A stretch of 10,553 bases of DNA, taken from the NCBI RefSeq assembly GCF_001509485.1, contig NZ_LLZI01000060.1:1-10553 (forward strand), in the 5' to 3' direction. Each line of letters starts with the position of its first letter. Position 1 is the first letter of the stretch. A model generated the notes under the pieces. The model was not told where the DNA came from. It was given only the letters and a program-made list of their open reading frames with translations, and searched no databases. Origin of the DNA: Streptomyces sp. NRRL F-4489 (GTDB taxonomy: Bacteria; Actinomycetota; Actinomycetes; Streptomycetales; Streptomycetaceae). Made by a program: the position numbers and the translations under genes. Of the stretch, positions 5,507 to 10,553 are shown in pieces.

Positions 5507-7618
5507 TCACTCCAGGTACCTCGGCCGCATCAGCGTCGATGGGGGGAGGCCGGGGATGCGGTCCTGGGACTGGGCGCGGGAGGCGGATCGCAGGGCGGAG
5601 GGGCTGATGAGGGCGGGCGGGCCGGGTGGGGCGTCCGGGGACGGGGTGAGCCGGGGCGGCTGCCGGGCGGCCAGGACGAAGCCCCAGTAGCGGGTGCGGT
5701 CCGGGATGCCGGCGGGCCGCCCCGGGCCTCCGGCGCGCCCAGCGCCCGGCCCCAGGCCCGGGGCCCCCATCTCCCGGCCGTCCGTCCCGGGCCGGGCGCA
5801 CGCGCGGTGGTGGGGCACCGAGCGGTCCGGGCCGCCGGAGAAGCCCGGTGAGCGGCCGGGGATGCGGTACGGCAGGGTGCGCAGGCCCACCGAGCGCAGC
5901 GTCGCCTCCACCGTCCAGAACGTGCGCGGCCGGGCGAGCGGCGGTCCGGCGTGCACCACCAGCCGCCCGTCCGGGGCCAGCATCCGCAGGGCCAGGCCGT
6001 AGAACTCCTGCGAGTAGAGCTTGGTGCTGGCGGTGATCCCCGGGTCGGGGAGGTCGGAGACGATGACGTCGTAGCGATCCGATCGGTCGGGGCCGGGCAC
6101 ACGGGCGGCCGAGGACGAACGGCTGACGGAGGACGAACGATCCCCGGAGGCCCGGCTGTTGGCGGCGGCCGCGCCATCGGCGGTGGACACCCGGCCGGCG
6201 GCGGGCGAACGGCCCCCGGTGGGCACCCCGCCGGCGGCCGGCGAACGGCCCCCGGCGAGCAACCGGCCGGCGGCGGACGCACCGCTCGCGGCGGCCGAAC
6301 GCCCCGTACCGCCCGAACGCCCCTGCGCCCGCAGCCAGTTGAAGGCGTCGGCGGTGACCACCCGCACCCGGGGGTCGTCGAACGCGTGGCGGTTGAGCGC
6401 GGACAGGCCCGGGTCGGTGCGGGCCAGCCGGACCACCTCGGGGTCCAGTTCCACCACCGTCACCGAGCGGGCCGCGCGGTAGCGCAGCACCTCGCGTACG
6501 GCCAAGCCGTCCCCGCCGCCGAGGATGAGCACCCGGCCGTGCGGGCCGCCGGCCATCGCGGGGCCCACCAGCGCCTGGTGGTAGGCCCGTTCGGTGTCGG
6601 AGCTGACCTTGAGGCGGCCGTCGAGGAACAACTCCAGCGGGCTGCCGGAACCTTTCCTCCCGCGCCCGGAACCGGAACCGGGACCCGAACCCGGTCCCGC
6701 CCCGGGCGGACCGCCCACCCCTCCGGTCAGCACCACCTCCTGGACGCCGGTCTGCTCGGCGACCCGGGCCGGCGCCCCGTACACCGCCCGGCGCGCGGCC
6801 GCCTCGAACGGGCCGGACAGCGCCACACCCGCCGCGAGCAGCGCCAGCACCAGGACGTTGACGGCGGCCAGCACCCAGCGCGCCCGGGCGGTCAGGTCCC
6901 CGCCGAACAGCCACAGCACCAGGACCGCGCCGGCGACGAGGTTGACCCCGCCGGTGACCAGCGCGCCGCTCAACTGCCCCAGGCGGGGCAGCAGAACGAA
7001 GGGGAAGGCGAGGCCGCCGACCAGCGCGCCGACGTAGTCCGCGGCGAACAGATCGGCCACCGCGCCACCCGCGTCCTGCCGCCGCACCCGCTGGATCAGC
7101 GTCATCAGCAGCGGTATCTCCGCGCCGATCAGCACGCCGATGGCCAGCGAGAAGCCGACCAGCGCGGAACGGGACTGGCCCAGCCACGCGAAGCAGGCGT
7201 AGAGCGCCATCGCCGAGCCGCCGCCGACCAGCGCCAGCACCGTCTCGACCGCGGCGAACCCGACCGCGGCCCGGCAGCGCAGCCGCTTGGCCAGCAGCGC
7301 GCCGACGCCCATCGCGAAGACCATGAAGGACAGCACGACGGACGCCTGGGTGACCGAGTCGCCGATCAAGTAGCTTGCCAGCGCGACCAGTTCGAGTTCG
7401 TAGACCAGGCCGCAGGCGGCGCAGACGAAGACCACCGCGAGGACCAGCAGCCGGCCGAGCCGGGCCGGCACCGGCAGCCGCGCCGGCGCCCTGGCTTCCG
7501 GCGCCTCCGGGACATCCGGCACCTCCGGCGTCTCCGGGGCGCCTGGCGCGTCCGGCACCTCCGGGGCCTCCGGCGGGCCGCACACACCGGCGGCGAGAGG
7601 CTCTGGCGGGTCGATCAT
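5507..7618 (-). CDS. Membrane-bound spermidine synthase-like aminopropyltransferase with low-complexity insertions
   Basis: A 703-residue protein. Residues 12-45 are a Pro/Glu/Ala tract built on PEAP/PEVP-like repeats. About seven hydrophobic helices follow (roughly 55-268). The C-terminal half is a spermidine synthase-like Rossmann domain: [18 protein letters not shown] (333-350), nucleotide loop GGGDG (367-371), VVELDPEV (388-395) for the cosubstrate ribose, DAFNWLR (424-430), DLPDP (522-526) with the likely catalytic Asp522, and LYSQEFY (534-540). Classical enzymes move an aminopropyl group from decarboxylated SAM to a polyamine; for this membrane class the true substrate is inferred, not known. 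Two low-complexity stretches interrupt the catalytic domain: about 299-327 (Gly/Ser) and 431-515. The second includes two 12-residue repeats starting GGRSPAAG at 456 and 468. A further Gly/Pro/Arg-rich stretch spans about 592-640 before [11 protein letters not shown]. Start ATG at 7616-7618, with TAGCGT 7 nt upstream and no Shine-Dalgarno. Confidence 0.88.
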   Translation of the reverse strand: MIDPPEPLAAGVCGPPEAPEVPDAPGAPETPEVPDVPEAPEARAPARLPVPARLGRLLVLAVVFVCAACGLVYELELVALASYLIGDSVTQASVVLSFMVFAMGVGALLAKRLRCRAAVGFAAVETVLALVGGGSAMALYACFAWLGQSRSALVGFSLAIGVLIGAEIPLLMTLIQRVRRQDAGGAVADLFAADYVGALVGGLAFPFVLLPRLGQLSGALVTGGVNLVAGAVLVLWLFGGDLTARARWVLAAVNVLVLALLAAGVALSGPFEAAARRAVYGAPARVAEQTGVQEVVLTGGVGGPPGAGPGSGPGSGSGRGRKGSGSPLELFLDGRLKVSSDTERAYHQALVGPAMAGGPHGRVLILGGGDGLAVREVLRYRAARSVTVVELDPEVVRLARTDPGLSALNRHAFDDPRVRVVTADAFNWLRAQGRSGGTGRSAAASGASAAGRLLAGGRSPAAGGVPTGGRSPAAGRVSTADGAAAANSRASGDRSSSVSRSSSAARVPGPDRSDRYDVIVSDLPDPGITASTKLYSQEFYGLALRMLAPDGRLVVHAGPPLARPRTFWTVEATLRSVGLRTLPYRIPGRSPGFSGGPDRSVPHHRACARPGTDGREMGAPGLGPGAGRAGGPGRPAGIPDRTRYWGFVLAARQPPRLTPSPDAPPGPPALISPSALRSASRAQSQDRIPGLPPSTLMRPRYLE
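6195..6255. repeat. 25-bp direct repeat inside the spermidine synthase-like gene
   Basis: Positions 6195-6219 and 6231-6255 are the same 25-bp sequence with one mismatch, offset by 36 bp (12 codons), so the frame is kept. It encodes tandem [18 protein letters not shown] 12-mers. A third partial copy (CCGGCCGGCGGCGGACG) follows near 6263. This suggests growth of the insertion by slippage or duplication. Confidence 0.85.
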
Positions 7619-7625
7619 GACATGA

Positions 7626-7631
7626 ACGCTA
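7626..7631 (-). promoter_or_regulatory. Candidate -10 box of the spermidine synthase-like gene, leaderless
   Basis: TAGCGT on the minus strand ends 7 nt before the ATG at 7616-7618. No Shine-Dalgarno is present. A -35-like GTGACG (7653-7658) lies 21 nt further up, longer than usual. Confidence 0.5.
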
Positions 7632-7655
7632 CGTGACGAGATGGTGTCGTTACGT
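7631..7655. promoter_or_regulatory. Operator-like dyad in the spermidine synthase-like promoter
   Basis: ACGTGACGA (7631-7639) and TCGTTACGT (7647-7655) form a 9-bp inverted repeat with one mismatch and a 7-bp centre. It begins at the upstream edge of the -10 box and covers the -35/-10 spacer. A repressor bound here would block polymerase. No regulator gene is adjacent. Confidence 0.4.
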
Positions 7656-7749
7656 CACCCACAGGAGTGCACTGTCCGTGCTGTGCACACCAGTTGAACA
7701 GCGATCCAACCGGCCCGCCGGCCCCGCGGCCGCGCCACGGACCCCGCCC

Positions 7750-8268
7750 TCAGACCGGTACGGCCGCCCGCACCCCGACCCGCGTCCGGGTGGCCACCAG
7801 CCGCCCCTCCTGCGGGTACGCGTGCCAGGTCCGCCAGCGCACCTGCCCGTGCCGGCGCTGCGCGAGCATCGCGGTGAACGCGTGCGGCGAGCCGGGGAAG
7901 GTGCCGGCGAGACCGTGCGGATGCTCGGCGACCAGCGCCAGCAACTCCTGCGCGCGGCCGGCGAAGGAGCCCCGGGAGAGCGTCTCGACGTGCGCGGCGA
8001 ACTCGTACTCCCAGTCCCCCAGCCGCTTGGCCACGCCGAGCGGCAGCGGCGTACTGCTGCCCGGCATACAGGCGACGGTCTCGGAACAGGTGCCGTTCTC
8101 CTCGTCGAGCAGCACCTGGTGCGATGCGCCGAGCAGCCTCAACTGCACCTGCGCGCCGCCGAGTTGGAGGTTCATCACGGCCAGCGCCGGCAGGGGTTCC
8201 CTGCCCAGGGCCCAGGCCAGGTCGGATGCTCGGGTATCGGTGTAAGCCGTTTTCAAGGTGGTGAGCAT
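7750..8268 (-). CDS. DUF2617 family protein
   Basis: A 172-residue soluble protein that I recognise as the actinobacterial DUF2617 family, whose function is not known to me. Well-defined stretches include LGASHQVLL (46-54), CSETVACMPG (61-70), GDWEYEF (84-90), FPGSPHAFTAM (124-134) and RWRTWHAYPQ (144-153). There is no signal peptide or membrane segment and no recognisable catalytic motif. The ATG at 8266-8268 (MLTTLKTAYT) is chosen because GGAG (8275-8278) lies 6 nt upstream and because the open frame further upstream, to 8436, reads as low-quality Pro/Arg/Ser sequence. It is co-oriented with the spermidine synthase-like gene but separated by 131 bp that carry that gene's own promoter signals. 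Confidence 0.82.
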   Translation of the reverse strand: MLTTLKTAYTDTRASDLAWALGREPLPALAVMNLQLGGAQVQLRLLGASHQVLLDEENGTCSETVACMPGSSTPLPLGVAKRLGDWEYEFAAHVETLSRGSFAGRAQELLALVAEHPHGLAGTFPGSPHAFTAMLAQRRHGQVRWRTWHAYPQEGRLVATRTRVGVRAAVPV

Positions 8269-8764
8269 GGGTCGGCTCCGCAAGCACGCAGTGGATGGTG
8301 GGCCGGCCCGCCCGAGATGGGGATCAGGGATGCATGACTGCCTGCCGGCTCGTGCCCACGCGGGGTCCGAGAACTGGGGGATTCTCATGGACGAGGGAAT
8401 CACGGATGCGGTGGCGCCCACAGCGTTTTTACCCATCTTCGCCCTGGTTCCATCCCCTAGAGGGCCATGCAGTTCACCTGTTCAAACACCAATCGCACAA
8501 GTAAGGTTGGGCTAATTTTCGCCATCCGACAGTCGCATATGCGGGGCCGCATGAGCGGGGCGCATGTGTGCCGGTGGCGGCGGCCCGGCGGACCCGGTGC
8601 GGCGGCCCGGCGGCACCGCCCGAGCGGCCCGTCCGGCCCCGGGAAGCGGTGTGCCCACGGCCGCGGAATGGTTCGTTCCGCCGCCGTGGGCACATCCGGT
8701 CGTCAGTACATCCGTACGAGTGCGCCCGGGGGCGCATCACCGCCCCCGGGCGCCGCGCTCCGGC
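8269..8764. other. 496-bp intergenic region with AT-richer patch, short repeats and a hairpin
   Basis: No convincing gene lies here. Its left end must hold the DUF2617 promoter. Positions about 8425-8530 are clearly less GC-rich than the rest of the window, as expected of promoter DNA. A plus-strand TAAGGT (8502-8507) resembles a -10 box, with only a weak CTGTTC (8478-8483) 18 bp upstream. CGCATATGCG (8534-8543) is a perfect palindrome followed by two more CGCATG copies at 8548 and 8561. A 42-codon plus-strand frame (8387-8515) starts after GGGGGA and has a TTA codon, but its second half lacks normal codon bias. The hairpin at 8651-8693 closes the region. Confidence 0.6.
8651..8693. terminator. 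Long hairpin, probable terminator of the Gly/His/Cys-rich gene
   Basis: An 18-bp stem with a single mismatch (8651-8668 pairing with 8676-8693) and a 7-nt loop TGGTTCG lies about 70 nt beyond the stop of the small membrane protein gene. A further T-A pair extends it to 19 bp. It would work in either direction, so it could also end a plus-strand transcript arriving from the intergenic region. Confidence 0.65.
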
Positions 8765-9115
8765 TCAGGACCCCCCGCCGCAGCCGCCCCCGCCGCCGCA
8801 GGACGAACCCCCGCCGCAGGAGTGCCCGCCGTGGTGGCCGCCGCCGCCACCGCACGAGTGGTGACCGTGGTGCCCGTGGTGCCCGCCGCCCGACGATCCG
8901 GACCCGGACCCGGAATCCACGGCGCCCCCGCCGGCCACCCACCAACTCCCCCCGCCACCACCGCTGTTCCGGCTGCGGCTGCTGCCACCGCTGTACCCCG
9001 TGGACCGCCCGGACGCCCGGCGGCCCTTCCGGCCGCCGCGCGCGGCGGCCACCACAACCGCCAGCAGCACGACCACGATCCCGGCGAAAACCAGCAGGAC
9101 CATCATGTTCCGCAC
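8765..9115 (-). CDS. Small membrane protein with Gly/His/Cys-rich tail
   Basis: A 116-residue protein of unknown function. Residues 4-25 (VLLVFAGIVVVLLAVVVAA core) form one membrane helix, followed by a basic stretch (RGGRKGRR, 26-33), a Ser/Gly linker containing SWWV (57-60), and a tail rich in Gly with nine His (GGGHHGHHGHHSC, HHGGHSC) and four Cys (residues 88, 100, 106, 112). Positive-inside logic would put the tail in the cytoplasm. The His/Cys spacing suggests metal binding, which is inference only. The start is taken as the GTG at 9113-9115, with GGAGG (9122-9126) 6 nt upstream. A GTG at 9116-9118 is only 3 nt from it, and the ATGs at 9104-9106 and 9101-9103 are 15 nt or more away. It is divergent from the aminotransferase gene, 142 bp apart. 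Confidence 0.7.
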   Translation of the reverse strand: MRNMMVLLVFAGIVVVLLAVVVAAARGGRKGRRASGRSTGYSGGSSRSRNSGGGGGSWWVAGGGAVDSGSGSGSSGGGHHGHHGHHSCGGGGGHHGGHSCGGGSSCGGGGGCGGGS

Positions 9116-9121
9116 CACGCT

Positions 9122-9126
9122 CCTCC
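9122..9126 (-). promoter_or_regulatory. Ribosome binding site deciding the GTG start of the small membrane protein
   Basis: GGAGG on the minus strand gives a 6-nt spacing to the GTG at 9113-9115. It favours that codon over the GTG directly before it (3 nt) and the two ATGs downstream (15 and 18 nt). Confidence 0.6.
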
Positions 9127-9257
9127 CCTTCCCCCGCAGCGAGGCTTCGTTCCCCGTCGGCGCCCCCGTCGGCCCCCCGGTGCGGGGCTCCTGCCCGGGC
9201 CCCCCGCGGCGCAAAGCACAGTTGAGGAACTCCAGAGCTTCGGCGGAGGATGGCCGC

Positions 9258-10436
9258 ATGGACCGACCGCTGCTCAACCGACGCCTCGCCGCCTTCGGCA
9301 CCACCATCTTCGCCGAGATGTCCGCGCTCGCCGTCCGCACCGGCGCGATCAACCTCGGCCAGGGCTTCCCCGACGCCGACGGCCCGGAGGAGGTGCGGGA
9401 GGCCGCCGTCCGGGCGCTGCGCGACGGGCGCGGCAACCAGTACCCGCCCGGCCCCGGCGTCCCCGAGCTGCGCACCGCCGTCGCCGCCCACCAGCAGCGG
9501 TTCTACGGGCACCTCGGGCTCGGCTGCGACCCCGACACCGAGGTGCTGGTCACCGCCGGCGCCACCGAGGCGATCGCCGCCGCGCTGCTCGCCCTCCTGG
9601 AGCCGGGCGACGAGGTGATCGCCCTGGAGCCGTACTACGACTCCTACGCCGCCTGCATCGCGATGGCCGGCGCCCGCCGCGTCCCGGTGACCCTGCGCCC
9701 GTCCGCGGAGACCGGCCGCTACCACCTCGACCTCGACGAACTGCGCGACGCGATCACCGGCGACACCCGGCTGCTCCTCCTCAACACCCCGCACAACCCC
9801 ACCGGCACCGTCCTGTCCCGCGACGAACTGGCCGCCGTCGCCGAACTCGCCGTCGAGCACGGCCTCTTGGTCGTCACCGACGAGGTCTACGAGCACCTGG
9901 TCTTCGAGGGCGAGCACCTGCCGCTGGCGTCGTTCCCCGGGATGCGCGAGCGCACCGTCACCATCGGCTCGGCCGGCAAGACCTTCTCCTTCACCGGCTG
10001 GAAGGTCGGCTGGGTCACCGCCCCGGCCGATCTGATCGGCGCCGTCCGCTCCGCCAAGCAGTTCCTCACCTACGTCTCGGCCGGCCCGTTCCAGTACGCG
10101 GTGGCCGAGGCGCTGGCCCTGCCGGACTCCTACTTCACCGCGCTCCGCGACGACCTGCGGGCCAAGCGCGACATCCTCGCCACCGGCCTCGCCGACGCCG
10201 GCTTCGGCGTCTTCCGCCCGGCCGGCACGTACTTCATCACCACCGACATCCGCCCCCTCGGCGAAACGGACGGCTTCGCCTTCTGCCGCTCCCTCCCCGA
10301 ACGCGCCGGCGTCGTCGCCATCCCCAACGCGGTCTTCTACGACCACCAGGACGAGGGCGCCCCCTTCGTCCGCTTCGCCTTCTGCAAATCCGTTTCCTTG
10401 CTGGAGGAAGCCGCCAGCCGCTTGAAGCGGCTTTAG
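9258..10436 (+). CDS. PLP-dependent aminotransferase, class I/II (kynurenine/methionine aminotransferase-like)
   Basis: A 392-residue cytosolic fold-type I aminotransferase, which moves an amino group between an amino acid and a 2-oxo acid. INLGQGFPD (31-39) is the N-terminal substrate-side motif shared with kynurenine/glutamine and YbdL-type methionine aminotransferases. GATEAI (101-106) lies in the phosphate-binding region. NTPHNPTG (176-183) carries the cofactor-contacting Asn180, VTDEVYEHL (206-214) gives Asp208 and Tyr211, SAGKTFSFTGWKVGW (238-252) holds the Schiff-base Lys241, and VRFAFCK (371-377) the carboxylate-binding Arg372. The ATG at 9258-9260 follows GGAGG (9245-9249) by 8 nt. 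The open frame continues upstream to 9000, but that part overlaps the divergent gene and lies outside the family fold. Automatic annotation could label it aspartate or N-succinyldiaminopimelate aminotransferase; the exact substrate cannot be read from sequence. Confidence 0.93.
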   Translation: MDRPLLNRRLAAFGTTIFAEMSALAVRTGAINLGQGFPDADGPEEVREAAVRALRDGRGNQYPPGPGVPELRTAVAAHQQRFYGHLGLGCDPDTEVLVTAGATEAIAAALLALLEPGDEVIALEPYYDSYAACIAMAGARRVPVTLRPSAETGRYHLDLDELRDAITGDTRLLLLNTPHNPTGTVLSRDELAAVAELAVEHGLLVVTDEVYEHLVFEGEHLPLASFPGMRERTVTIGSAGKTFSFTGWKVGWVTAPADLIGAVRSAKQFLTYVSAGPFQYAVAEALALPDSYFTALRDDLRAKRDILATGLADAGFGVFRPAGTYFITTDIRPLGETDGFAFCRSLPERAGVVAIPNAVFYDHQDEGAPFVRFAFCKSVSLLEEAASRLKRL

Positions 10437-10454
10437 GGGGCGGCGGGGGCTTTC

Positions 10455-10488
10455 AAGGGGCGGCGGGACTCTCGGTCCGCCGCCCCTT
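10455..10488 (+). terminator. Terminator after the aminotransferase gene
   Basis: AAGGGGCGGCGG (10455-10466) pairs perfectly with 10477-10488 across a 10-nt loop, starting 19 nt past the TAG stop codon. The remaining 65 bases to the window end are GC-rich, with no gene that I can see. Confidence 0.75.
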
Positions 10489-10553
10489 CCGCACCCCGGC
10501 CCCCCGCCCCGCGCCCGCCACCCGATCGCCCACCACCGCTGGCGGGGTGGGGT

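Noticed and set aside
2775..5690. 971-codon plus-strand open frame over pyrE, the epimerase and the SRPBCC gene
   Set aside because: Antisense shadow of three genes with clear family motifs on the minus strand; no recognisable domain in its translation.
4374..7583. 1069-codon minus-strand frame that would fuse the SRPBCC gene to sequence overlapping the spermidine synthase-like gene
   Set aside because: Upstream of 5387 it is merely another frame of the spermidine synthase-like gene. The SRPBCC domain begins at MEHEVYV, so the fusion is not real.
5951..7636. 561-codon plus-strand frame opposite the spermidine synthase-like gene
   Set aside because: Composition is an artefact of the opposite strand's codon bias, and no motif is visible.
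8765..9115. Microcin B17-like azole-modified peptide precursor
   Set aside because: The Gly/Ser/Cys tail is suggestive, but the protein starts with a membrane helix rather than a leader peptide, and there are no cyclodehydratase, dehydrogenase or transporter genes adjacent.
8703..10346. 547-codon minus-strand frame opposite the aminotransferase
   Set aside because: The plus strand encodes a complete PLP aminotransferase with all key residues and a good ribosome site; this frame is its shadow.

Overview
The window is high-GC actinobacterial DNA, almost certainly Streptomyces. GC is very high with strong G/C bias at third codon positions. Shine-Dalgarno sequences are missing before several genes, which instead have a TAnnnT box 7-8 nt before the start codon. 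There is also a cluster of GTTTCACGTGAAAC sites, the Streptomyces parS element bound by ParB. In Streptomyces parS sites lie mostly around oriC, so I infer a conserved core region on the origin-proximal part of the chromosome rather than an accessory island. I see no insertion sequence, prophage, CRISPR array, tRNA or rRNA.

Layout, left to right. A DHA2-type drug exporter (minus, C-terminus cut by the window start) lies downstream of a class II fructose-bisphosphate aldolase gene (minus), separated from it by a strong 13-bp hairpin. Next is a 289-bp gap holding four parS sites at an exact 24-bp period. Four minus-strand genes follow: pyrE (orotate phosphoribosyltransferase), an aldose-1-epimerase, a tail-anchored SRPBCC/CoxG-like protein and a membrane-bound spermidine synthase-like protein. 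They are separated by 69-119 bp, and each has its own candidate leaderless promoter, so they look independently transcribed rather than one operon. A DUF2617 gene (minus) comes next, then a 496-bp gap, a small Gly/His/Cys-rich membrane protein gene (minus), and finally a PLP aminotransferase (plus) with a terminator.

The genes do not form one pathway. They are housekeeping functions: glycolysis/gluconeogenesis, UMP synthesis, sugar mutarotation, polyamine-type chemistry and amino-acid transamination. They share a neighbourhood that also serves as a chromosome-segregation site. The parts most worth a second look are the phased parS array, the run of leaderless promoters, low-complexity insertions inside the spermidine synthase-like catalytic domain, a dyad in that gene's promoter, and the Gly/His/Cys-rich mini-protein. 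I do not see strong evidence for a wholly new multi-gene system.
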